This document shows, piece by piece, positions 34,929-45,558 of a stretch of DNA of 64,000 nucleotides. The notes beneath the pieces were generated by a model. That model ran no database searches. It was not told the origin of the DNA and saw only the letters and a list, made by a program, of their open reading frames with translations. The position numbers and the translations under genes are program-made. Within the stretch, counting starts at the first letter, position 1, and every line of letters begins with the position of its first letter. This DNA is from Tetrastigma voinierianum (taxonomy: Eukaryota > Streptophyta > Magnoliopsida > Vitales > Vitaceae): assembly GCA_016808115.1 (NCBI GenBank), contig JAEQBH010000294.1, forward strand, positions 1,364,001 through 1,428,000, in the 5' to 3' direction.

Positions 34929-36738
34929 TGACGCCCAAACCCGGGTCCGTTTGACAACCCGTGCGGAATACTTTCGTGAATGCTCCGTAACCCGACACCA
35001 CTTACGAAAATCGGGCAGAGTCTCCTTTGTACGGGGAGCTCTACCTAAGGTACAAACCTATCCCAACAAGTTTACAATGACCACACAGGGTCCATATGCG
35101 AGTAAAATAATGGCCTCTTGGGCCCCTGCATCAATACTCATCAAAATATATCCCAACCAAATATATTACTTGGTTCAAGAGTTTTTACATTACTCTTAAT
35201 TCAACATATATTAAACCTTACAATTCCAATACATGTTATATAACAATACTGTGCCATAAGTTTGATTTCTAACGCGCTAAGGAGCCCCGCCCCTCCCGCG
35301 CACACTCCTCGTACCTAAAATGGTGATCCTCGACAGGTGAGCAAAGCCCAAGAGTGATAATTTCCTACATGGGTTATCCCACCTAAGTGCACATGTCATG
35401 GTAAACAATCACATTCAAGCAATTTCATGAACTCGCTCGAATGTCTACATGCCCAATCTCATGTCCCCACAGTCCACCGAGTCCTCACATATGCCTGCCG
35501 AATGCGGTAAATATCAAGTTTTCAAAACAAAAGCTTTTTGTTCTAAAAACTCACTACCGAGATTCTAAGAAATATTGGACAAATCCTCCGAGGCTTAATT
35601 GTCGGATATTTCTCCAAAACGTCATGGGTCCGCCTAAGATGAACTGGTTGACAACTCTCCAAGGCAATTTCTAAAATTCTTCCTTGAAATTCTTTCACAA
35701 ACATTTTCATTTTTGTTTCATTTCATGTCATGCACTCACACCTAATATTCTAGTTTGCCCTAGTGCATATGGAATGCATTATGCCAATTCTAAATAATTT
35801 ATGCTAATACAATCCACATGCATATTAACATAATTTACTCACAACAATCATGTTATTCAATTTTCACATCAATAACACCAAAATTAGCTCACATGGGCTA
35901 ATTAGCAAACACAAGTAATTCATTTTGAATCACTTACAAAACACATTTTCACACCAAGAAAATCACGTCACTATTCACGTGAACGCGGAAACCCCAAGTT
36001 ACTGCTCATCTGCCACCAAATGGATTTTCTCTCGCTCAAAGGTTTCAGACCCACTTTATAGCTAAACAAGCCTCGTAATATCCCTAATCATAAACATGAC
36101 TCTTAACCAAAGAATATCGCAAGTAGGAAAAGATCCCTACCTCTTGAGTTGTCTAACTCACCAACAAAGGGGTCCACACGAGCCCTCGTCGCTGCAGTAA
36201 CGCTTTATTTCTTGTCTGTCGAAAAACCGACTCCGCCCGATCGATTCGGAATCTAGAGAGAATGAACACTTTCTCTCTCTAGAAATCATAAAACATCACT
36301 TTCTGCACCAATCCTCCAGCCACTGCACGTTTTGTGCTCAAAATGAAGAAGATGAACACTGTTCATCTTTCGTCTTATTATCATTAACAATTCCAATAAT
36401 TCCCATCATGTCCCTTTTCTTGATTTTTGACACTTGGCACTATCTAGGCCATCCATTTCATCCTCTCTCTACTCATGCAACATGTGTCACATGGGTACAT
36501 GTAGTAGGTGACTTTTGTCACATCACATGTCTCTCAAACCCGTTTTACGACACCCGATACCCGATGCCTCGAAAAACGTAAAATTCCGATTGTCTTGGAA
36601 TTCAACTAAATTCGACGTGGTAACTAGATTTTGTGAGAAGATTCCAACGGTGAAGTCCGTTTCGTCATTCGAGATTTAGAAAATTTCGGTTAATCGAAAT
36701 TACTGGCTTTTCGAAAATCGAATTTTCTCGAGTCTACA
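34929..36738 (-). repeat. Element B 5' LTR
   Basis: Aligns with 23201-25002. Plus-strand edges are (CA)TGACGCCC and GAGTCTACA, followed by CTTTC. The start is blurred by indels. It retains the GGGCCCCTGCATCAATACTC block missing from the left copy. Confidence 0.9.
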
Positions 36739-36743
36739 CTTTC

Positions 36744-36854
36744 ATCCAGTATCTAGAGTCTTTTCTCTATCTTATGTAAATTCAGACTCGTATCACTGTA
36801 TAACTAATTTGAACTGAGAATTTATAGAGCCTTAAGATTAACTTCGATCCCCAA
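36744..36854. other. Lower-copy flank right of element B
   Basis: Continues the host DNA interrupted by B. It includes the last 11 codons and stop of the small ORF (36744-36779). Confidence 0.5.
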
Positions 36855-37430
36855 ACCGTAAACCCTAAAACCCTAAACCCTAAATCGTAAACCCTAAAAC
36901 CCTAAACCTTAAAACCCTATAACCCTAAACCCCAAACCCTAAACCCCTAAAACCTAAAACCCAAAACCCTAAAACCCTAAACCCTAAAACCCCAAACCCT
37001 AAAACCTAAGCATATGATCCCTAAACTCTAATCCCTAAAACCCTAAAACCTTAAACCCTAAACCCTATAACCTTGAACCCTAAAACCCTAAACCCTAAAC
37101 CCTAAACCATAAACCCTAAAACCCTAAACCCTAAACGGAAAATCCTAAAAATCTAAAACCTTAAAACCTTAAACCCTAAACTCCAAACCCTAAAACCCTA
37201 AAACCCTAAAACCCTAAACCCTAAACCCCAAACCCTAAACCCTAAAACCCTAAAACCCTAAAACCCTAAACCTTAAACTCCAAACCCTAAACCCTAAAAC
37301 CCTAAAACCCAAAACCCCAAAACCTTAAACCCCAAAACCCAAAACCCAAAAACCTTAAACCCTGAAACCCAAAACCCTAAAACCCTAAAACCTTAAACAC
37401 TAAACCCTAAACTCCAAACCCTAAACCCTA
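36855..37430 (+). repeat. Interstitial telomere-like repeats, degenerate CCCTAAA
   Basis: About 575 bases of CCCTAAA, ACCCTAAA and variants (CCCAAAA, CCTTAAA), almost without other sequence. The exact seven-base plant telomere unit occurs many times, but arrays are interrupted every few units. It lies between a retrotransposon and a MULE, not at a sequence end. Confidence 0.95.
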
Positions 37431-37489
37431 AATTTACTCTAAATTTGAAATTGAGGACAATTTGAAATGTCAAATTTTTATTTTCTAGA

Positions 37490-40130
37490 AAGTAAATGAT
37501 ACATTGGCTAAATAAGGTGATTGAATATAGCATCCATGAATGTAGTTTAAATGGTAATGATAATGACCTCTCATATTATTTTATTCATTTGGGACCATTT
37601 TATACATGGTTGATTATGTCTGTTTCAACTATTCCCATGATATGTTATTACAATAGAAAAATATTGAGGACTGAAACAAATGTCAAATTTAGGGGAGCAA
37701 AGTCGTTATCAGGTATTCGATGTTCCGCTGAATTGACGTTGAATTTGGACCGATATGATATACTCAAGGACAACCATTGACAAACAAAGGTTCAAATTAG
37801 TCCTCACACTGTAGTGTCCTAAAAGCGGGAAATAGGTTCCAACATTTTTCAATATGGATGACAATAGTATGTATCGTAATGTTGAATATGCTAACACAAC
37901 TACCATCGAGGAAATTGAATTGTATATCGTTTCGCTTGGAGCCGCCCACAAGTGAATCAATCTGTGATGGCGATATAGATTTATTGGTTCGCGAGAATTA
38001 TAATGTTGCAGAATTTGACTATGGTTGTGGGCCTAGTAGTGGTCCAATACCGGATACTGGAGTATGTGGAGATGATGAAGACTGCGCTTATGAAGAAGCT
38101 AATGATGAATGTGATGAAGATGTTGATGATAAATATAATGGAGACATAGATGTTCAAGCTAATGGACATGTATCATTCTTCCGTACTTTCAATCAAGTTT
38201 TAGAGAATGAGCAAGGGATATATGTCTCTGCGCATGCACCATCGTGTGATGTATCAAATAACCTAGATGCTGAGAGATTAGATGAGTCATCCCCTGTTCA
38301 TTATCACTTACCACCAACGCCTCAATTTGAACATGTTGAAAACTTAGGTAATGTTATTTCAAGTGCGTGGACTCCATGGGTGCAACATAAGATCACATTC
38401 GAGCTGAGAATTTGTAGTTGGCCAAGTTTTCAATTCCAAATTTGATTTGCAAGAGGCTGCAAAGATTTACTTAATTAAAGCACACCAAGAGTTTGTCGTT
38501 GTTGCATCCTTAAAAAAATTGCTTTTAAGATGTAAGAAGGCCGAAGAATGTCAATGTCTATGGAAGCTTCATTCCATGGTTGTGAAAGATATTTGCTTAT
38601 TTGTTATCAACAAATATAAAGGGCTGCATACTTGTGTCAATCCTTGCTTGAACCAAGACCATCATTAATTAGACTCAAATATGGTTGCTGCTCATATAAA
38701 GGCAATAATTAAGGCACAATTCACATTGACTACGACTGCTATTCAAACAAGTATGATGGAGAAATGGGGATATGAAATATCATACAAAAAGGCGTTGATG
38801 GAGTTACAAAGCACTTAGACCGTTATTTCAGATTCTTCACCATATACACAAAATCGCCACGTTTGTTCTTAGCCATAGAGTAAGAAAATTCGATGTGTTG
38901 CACTTGGAAACATGTGACATTAATATGCCAAAACAATCGAGATTCCAACGCTGTTCCGTCTCGTCTGCCATCTATCAAGGGTTCGAACATTGCTGTTCTG
39001 GTGAATGAGTATTGATGGTACATTACTTGTATGGGAAGTATAAAGAACGTTATTGATTGCTATGGGTGTGACTAAATAATCGCTTGTTTCCATCGCATTT
39101 GCTATTACAGTATGAGAATATTGATAGTCAGCTGGTTCTCGCATGTATCAGAAATAGAGTAACCTCAACAGTACGGATTTCGTGCTATAATCATTGCAGA
39201 TCCGTGTATTATGGCAACAACGACTAATCCCCATCTCGTCAGCCGCACCATCCGCCTATCATAGATTTGCATGTGTCATCTCAGCAATTTTATGACCCGG
39301 TTCAAAGATAAACTTTAAAGAATTTGTATGTAGAAAGCAAATAGCGAGTACATAACGCAAATTCAATAAGCATATGATTACAATTGGGAGGATTGATTAT
39401 GAAGCACAACAATGGTTAGAGGCAACCCCTTTTCAGTTATGGGAACTTTCACATGATGGAGGTCGAAGATATGGGATAATAACAACCAACATGTCGGAGG
39501 TATTTAACGGTAAGTTCCAAAGATTTGTAGCTACCATTCACCGCATTAGTATAGTCGACCTCTTCCCGCTACTTTGTCAGAAGAAGGAACCAGGGTGTTA
39601 ATAGATTGGCATCCGATGAGCGCCCACCTATATGTTGATGCTCGTGATGGGTCGTGGTTGTTAAGGTTGGTTCGATGGAAATTTTTCTTTACGATCACAT
39701 ACAGGGTCGATTTCATGTCAAGTTAATGAGTGGTAGAACGCATCACCTCAACATACAAGACAAAAATTGCACATGTGGAAAGACACTGATAAATGGATAT
39801 CCATGTAGCCATATCATAGCAGCATGTCAACATCGATGTGTTGATTTTCGGGTTTTTTTTGTGCAAGGCTACTACACTATGCAGTCGTACTATGATACAT
39901 GGGCAAGCTTGTTTCATCCAATATTCAATGAAGATGAGTGACCTCTTTATGATGGTCCTACGATTGTACAAAATGAGTCAATGAAACGCATAGGCAGTGG
40001 ACGTCCTAAATCAACCCGGTTGCATAATGAAATGGATGTCAGGGAGAGGAAAACAACTATCACATGTGGGTTGTGTAAACAACCGGGTCACAATCGGCGG
40101 TCTTATAAGAATAGAAATCAAGTTCAGTAA
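37490..40130 (+). pseudogene. MULE (MuDR-like) transposase
   Basis: Domains in order. An N-terminal PB1-like block includes ICYYNRKILRTETNVKF (37640-37690). An acidic linker includes DYGCGPSSGPIPDTGVCGDD (38010-38090). A MuDR-type zinc-binding DNA-binding segment has CKKAEECQCLW and a closing HTC (38447-38640). A DDE core has WGYEISYKKALMEL (38765-38808), IDGT then HYLYGKYKER across a one-base shift (39011-39050) and AYHRF (39250). Next come LWELSHDGGRRYGIITTNMS (39437-39500) and a SWIM finger CTCGKTLINGYPCSH (39769-39813). A C-terminal CxxCxxxxHxxxx knuckle at 40069-40110 has tyrosine where the last cysteine is expected. The stop is at 40128-40130. Frameshifts between pieces break it. It would cut and rejoin DNA at element ends. 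Confidence 0.88.
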
Positions 40131-40339
40131 ATGCCTATGTACGAATGTACGAATGTAGTCGCTTTGTATAACACTTAAGGTACGAATGTGTATTTCCTTT
40201 GATTATGAAATTGTAGTGTACCTTATTTAAGTAAATGAGACATCAATCATGTATGTGTCTATTATAATTTATTGTCACAGAATTAGTACTTCAGATTAAT
40301 TATGTTGATACAGAATTTCCAATGTGTTTTATTAATATT

Positions 40340-42552
40340 TATATTGCCTTTCAGACATCTAGATTATTGATATGGTGTTCAGAGGGCTTCATGATGCAGA
40401 TCCTTTGGATCCATCTATATTGGTATTGCAAGACAGACACGGTCGCACTTAGTAGTTATAGAGCAGGTATGTATTTTATTACTTATCAAATAATATTTCT
40501 AGTTGCAACATATAATTTATATATAATCAATTATAAAATTTTGTTTCTTCGTTGCTTGTAGTTTCAAGAAGTACTCTACCCTCGACAGTAGATGAAAGCC
40601 TTCATGAGTATGTGAAGGATGGATATAAGCATTCGTCCATACTTGATTCGTGCAGGATTTTATAGTGTATACCGCTTGGGCCACATCATGATCGATTGGC
40701 CACTTATCACTTGTCTCATCGGGAGATGGCAGCCCGAGACACACACGTTTCATGTGCTCGTCAGAGAGATGACCATCATGGTACAGGATGTTGCTATCAT
40801 CTCGCCTCCGTGACGACGACCAACAAATACTGGGGACATGTGTGCCTCGATGTGGCGGTTGCGCGGGGAGCTCACTCAATGTCACCCCACTCCGATGCTC
40901 TCGTGAGGATCCGCTATCTCTTCCCAAGTGGTTATGTGACCGCATCCACCCCACCACCGATGCGGATGAGGCTGCTTTTAGAGCAGTGCAGCAGGTTTCA
41001 TCTTAGCGTTGATGGGATTCTTCTTGTTTGCAGACAAGAAGGGAGTGCATGTTCATTTGTGCTTTCTCCCACTACTACGAGATTTGAGACATACTGCAAC
41101 CTTATAGTCGGGGCGCATAGCATTAGCACATACATATCGCGAGGCGCCTGATCGTAGACACAGTGATAACAAATAGATACACTAATACAAGTATGTAATA
41201 TATATTTTTTATCACATACACATTCATATACACAACACATCATTAGGTTGCTTAATTTATGTTTATTTTATATTCAACTATGGTCTTGGAAGAGACTAAT
41301 GCGGCCAACCCGATTTGGTAGCGATCAACAAAGATATCCAACACCACCAAATTCCTTCGGGCTTACATGATGACGATGCCGATGTCGTCGATGGAGACTT
41401 AGCTAAGGCCATCAACAATGGATTGCCAGTTGAGCCAGAGCCAACTCTTCCATTGAGGTGTAGATGGAGAGTACCTTTGACATGGGTGTATAACCCATCC
41501 GATGTACTCCTCCTATATCGAGATCAGCTGGATGCACAAACTCTTGATCAGGTAATGATATATGTAAAAGTATATGGTTCTATAATAATTTCATTCATAT
41601 TGACATAAAGTTTTTGACGTCAAGCGTAAATGTGTAAGTGTTATGACGCCCATACGCCTGAAGTTGGTCAATAAACTTCCAGATATCCTGCAGATAGTCG
41701 ATCAGAGATCCGCGACGATGTCACCGCTTATATGTTTTGAGACTGTTGAGTGGCATCGTCGAGAGCGAGTCTTGTGCCAGTTTGGGCTACACCATGAGAT
41801 ACCTCCATCTTACTCTTATGACCAACAGCTACATAGAGTGGATGCACGTGGACGACACCAGAGAGATTAGGCGACGTATCATGCTCCATACATTGCCTTA
41901 TGGGATACGCGAGCGGGTAGGATCATCACTATGGTGGGTATGATAGACTTCCATGATCCATATTTGCAATGGTATCGTTGTATTACACGACATTTTATGA
42001 CACCACCACTCCATAAGGATGATATGAGGTTCCATACTACAGCCGGTACTACTCAAGTTTTGGTAAGTTAGAGTCCTATGTTTCTAAAGTGTTTTCCAAA
42101 TTTGAATAAATAGATTACGTATTTATAATTTTGTCGGGTTCATTTGCATCTCTCGCCATGGCCGATAGCACCGTCATGGGCCTATGCTACCACCGGTTTG
42201 GTGTATGACTTACATCATATTGCTAGATCAGTGTTACACCATATCGGAGAAGAGCATCGCATCTCTAGCTACGATAAGGAGGCATCTACATCACATGGAC
42301 CATCCATTAGACCTTTGGTGTCATCCACTCCAGTACGTATGCAGCCCATTCGAGGCAAAGGGAGAGGGAGAGTTGATTGGTGAGGTCGTGGTCGAGATGA
42401 TGGGCGAGGTCATGGTTGAGATGGCGTAGGCGGGCCGTGACACACTCGGTCGACATCGTCACTTCGATACCCCCCATACCTCTACCTACCACTGAGATTT
42501 TTATACCCCCACACACTGACACATCACCTTCCATACCCCCAGACACTCACAC
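40340..42552 (+). pseudogene. Plant mobile domain (PMD) protein gene, 3' end cut by LTR B2
   Basis: The same strand as the transposase, starting about 210 bases after its stop. Exon 1 (acceptor ...CCTTTCAG at 40358) reads LHDADPLDPSILVLQDRHR. A GT-AG intron runs 40467-40561. Exon 2 carries the PMD core: IRPYLIRAGFYSVYRLGHIM (40624-40683), IDWPLIT then ETHTFHVLVREMTIMVQDVA (40733-40792), and frame-shifted later blocks ending near 41150. Exon 3 (about 41275-41551) has RWRVPLTWVYNPSDVLLLYR. Exon 4 (about 41631-42062) has FETVEWHRRERVLCQFGLHH. The last exon ends in a proline-rich tail (IPPIPLPTTEIFIPP, near 42460-42510) that runs into the LTR without a stop. PMDs occur in host genes and in MULE and Ty3 elements. 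Here the neighbour suggests MULE cargo. Confidence 0.85.
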
Positions 42553-42591
42553 TGTGACGCCCCAAAACCGGGGTGTCCATTGATAACCCGT
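42553..42591 (-). repeat. LTR B2 (family B), left fragment
   Basis: Begins TGTGACGCCCC, like the B LTRs, and ends in CCCGT, the target duplication of element C. It continues at 62705. Its own left flank CACAC (42548-42552) should reappear at its far end, outside the window. Confidence 0.9.
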
Positions 42592-45558
42592 TGTTAACTC
42601 TCTAATTCTCCCACTATGTAAGTGTGAGTTATGGATCAAAACATCAACACAAAATTATAGCGTTATTACCCAAGGACTATTATTTAATCCCCAACAATAA
42701 TGCCATGAAACTTGTTTGTTATACTTTCGCAATTATACTCGATTAAAAACTAAGCTCTTAAGAGTGTATAAATTTCTTCAAGTCGAACATCCATGATTCT
42801 CGCAAGTGTATTGTGCCGAACAAGTAATAAAGTGGATTTAAGCCCGTATATCGATCCCAATGTAGATCTCAAGAATTCTCAATCAACTACCCTGACTACT
42901 CAAGTTCTATACTATTTGGACTATGATTTGCAATTGATATATTCATATGCAAACTTTAAAATATTAAAAGAATAAAGATATGTAAGCTAAGAACAAAATG
43001 AAATAATGCTTAAACTAAAATAAAAAAATTAAAGAAATAGACTGATCAGTTAGTTTTTAAAGGGAGCATTGAAAATACAACTGTTGAGAAACATCAATTC
43101 CTACTGCATAACTCAGAGCTTACTTCATGAACCTCGATGAATCCGTCCAAGGAAGAAGGTAATGCCATGTGGATCTCTCCTTAATGACACATTTCATCAT
43201 CTAATCTTCCCGTTCTCACACGTAGGATTAGATAACTACTTTTAACTGAAAGGCCTTGTTCGGTATTTTTCTTTTTCTCAATACTCTATACCTGCACATG
43301 GACTGTAAACCTTAGCCCTAAGACATAGGCTAAGCATGGGTTTACACTATACCGGTTTCTCATCCCTCAAATTTGAATGGGCTCATTCTTTCCTTGGATT
43401 GATCCTCGTTAACACGGATCAACTTATCGTCGAATCGAGGCGAACTCTCCGCTTCATTTTAATTGATAAGTCATTCAACTCATTCTCTGCTTCAAGTGAG
43501 AAGAGAGAAGAAGATTTATCGATTAATTCATTAGCCTATTAGGATCCCCAATATTAGGTTTGCATACCCTTGAGAGATTGTTCAAACCTCAGAATGCCTT
43601 CGTGTCACTCGTGAGGGCCTCCTGAAATCGTAGTATGAAACAATCCTATTAAGGTATAGGACACTCAATATTTGGATCGACATAACAATAAACAAAACCA
43701 AAGAAGCGTATTCGAGATCGAAGTTCGCAGACTTTTTTGATAAATTTCCTCGGCAGGAAGATAAATTCTAATAAGAGTAAAATTCAACTAAGTCGGGTTT
43801 CTAAATTACTTCATTACACTAACGGTAGCTCCTTGATCAAAAGAACTACTGTTAGATCCGAAACTAGAAGTTTGAATTCCAAAATTTGTTTGGACTTCAA
43901 ACGAACCAAGCGCACTAAGAAAATAACATTCTCGCATTCGGCCTTCAACTTCAACAACTAACATCCAGATCCAAATCTAAAATGAAATAACAATCTACTC
44001 TAATCTAATCTAAAAAAAAGAAAAAGAAAAAGAAAATTAAAATACACGAGCCTTCGGCTACCCGCACTTTCGAAAGCCACGCTCAAGAGTCGCTTTCCTT
44101 CGTAGTACCGCTATTTATAGTGGTTCTGAGTCGGGCCCTAACTTCGACATGCACTTCCTCGTGGGTTTCCAAAATAACCGCCCATTTGTTCATACCATGT
44201 CGCGACTCCATTTCTGTGTCGCACCTTGACTTGATGTCGCGACCTCTCTTTCACGTCGCGACTTCATTGTTCTGCTTATGAGCTATTTTGATGTCGCGAC
44301 ATCAATCATACGTCGTGATTCTCATTTTTCGTTTCTATACAGTAAAACTCTTTATCCGCTCCGCAACTCGCCTTTATCACCCATTAGATCCGATGTCGCT
44401 GACATCGCTTAAAACGACGCCGCGACCCTCTCTCCTTGGGAATTGATGTCGACCACTCCAATGACGCCGCGACTTCACCTTTCTGTATTGTGAGCTCTTT
44501 TGAGGTCGCAACTTCAATGTTATGCTTATGAGCTCTTTTGACGTCGTGGAAGCTTTTCACGTGATCGTTTTCGCGATCTCTGATATGATGTCGCCGACAA
44601 TGCAATGATGTCGCTACCTCCATTCTTTTGTAGCCTGATGTCGCTGACTAATGTGGCGACGCCGCGACCTTCTTCATTGTAATCGATGTCGCGAACACTA
44701 ACCCATGTCGCAACCATAATACTCCGCAGCTGATGTCTCAATTCTAACCGATGTCGCGACCATAATACCTTGGTACCGATCTCGCGACTGGCGACGCCGA
44801 CATCTTCCGATTCAGCGGTTTGATATCTCTGTCGTCTAACCGCTTCACGACTTATGTTCAAATTTCTTTGAAAATCTTTTGTCGCAACTTCTATCTCGTC
44901 ATGACCTCCATGCCCACCGCGGTTCAATTCTCGCCGCGACTCGGCGGTGTCGCGACATCATGTCTTACTTCTTCATTAATTTTTATCTGCTGATTTGAGT
45001 TTGCTGCAATTCGGTGTTAATCTTCATAACCTGTCAAGGTCGCGACATCAAGTCCTTTCTTTCAAAAATTAGTTGCGATTTCTTTTACTTGAGAAGGCTG
45101 TTCTCGTGGCTTTGTAGACAGCTCCTATCGTCGCCTCTGCAAAAGACATTTCCACTATTGATCATTTAGTCTCTTTGGTGTCAAGATATCCAAATTAATG
45201 TCACACATGAATCCTCCATCCATCCGTCCTTCTTCAATCTCTACCAAGTCATATTTTGTCTCACTTCCTTCTTCGTGTCACGACTTCACTTGTTCACCTT
45301 CGCTTTCTTCAAAAAGCCAAATTTGTCGATGTCGTGATTCTGAATCACGTGAAAAACCGCACTTCCCCGTCGCGACTTCCCAATTTCCGCTTTGACTTCA
45401 CCACAGAGGTTGATTTTATGATTTTGCTAAAATTTGATTTTCTCACATATTTTCCTGCCATAAATTGGAATTTGATTCAATTATCGTCACAAAAATTAAC
45501 GTTATTCTCATTATAAACTCAGAAAATGGATTAAAATTCATGAGTTTCGGACTCATTA
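42592..45558 (-). repeat. Element C 3' LTR
   Basis: Aligns along its whole length with 59710-62704. Plus-strand edges are TGTTAACTCT and ACTCATTA. It includes the GTCGCGAC array (44190-45060). Confidence 0.93.
44190..45060. repeat. GTCGCGAC palindrome array in C 3' LTR
   Basis: About two dozen sites of the form (A/T)(T/C)GTCGCGAC(C/T/A)TC or one-base variants (GTCGCAAC, GTCGTGAC, GCCGCGAC), spaced about 20-45 bases, many followed by TCA or TTC. The exact 8-base palindrome is the commonest form. Confidence 0.92.

Larger units (their letters stand above)
23201..36738 (-). mobile_element. Element B: Tekay-like chromovirus (Ty3/gypsy)
   Basis: Two matching 1.8-kb LTRs (23201-25002 and about 34929-36738) are flanked by the exact duplication CTTTC (23196-23200 and 36739-36743). 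Read on the minus strand, the inside gives 5' LTR, decayed Met-tRNA primer site, leader, gag with zinc knuckle, protease, RT, RNase H, integrase, chromodomain-type C-terminus, PPT and 3' LTR. A 3.85-kb solo LTR (D1, 25728-29579) splits the integrase. Without it B is about 9.7 kb, normal for this group. Frames are broken by many indels. Confidence 0.93.

Noticed and set aside
37430..37640. MULE 5' terminal inverted repeat next to the telomere-like block
   Set aside because: I could not find a matching inverted end, because the element's right side is cut by B2 and leaves the window. No TIR can be supported.
38823..39144. Minus-strand ORFs opposite the MULE core
   Set aside because: They are shadows of the transposase. 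The plus strand gives the WGYEISYKKAL, DGT and YGKYK blocks in the right order.
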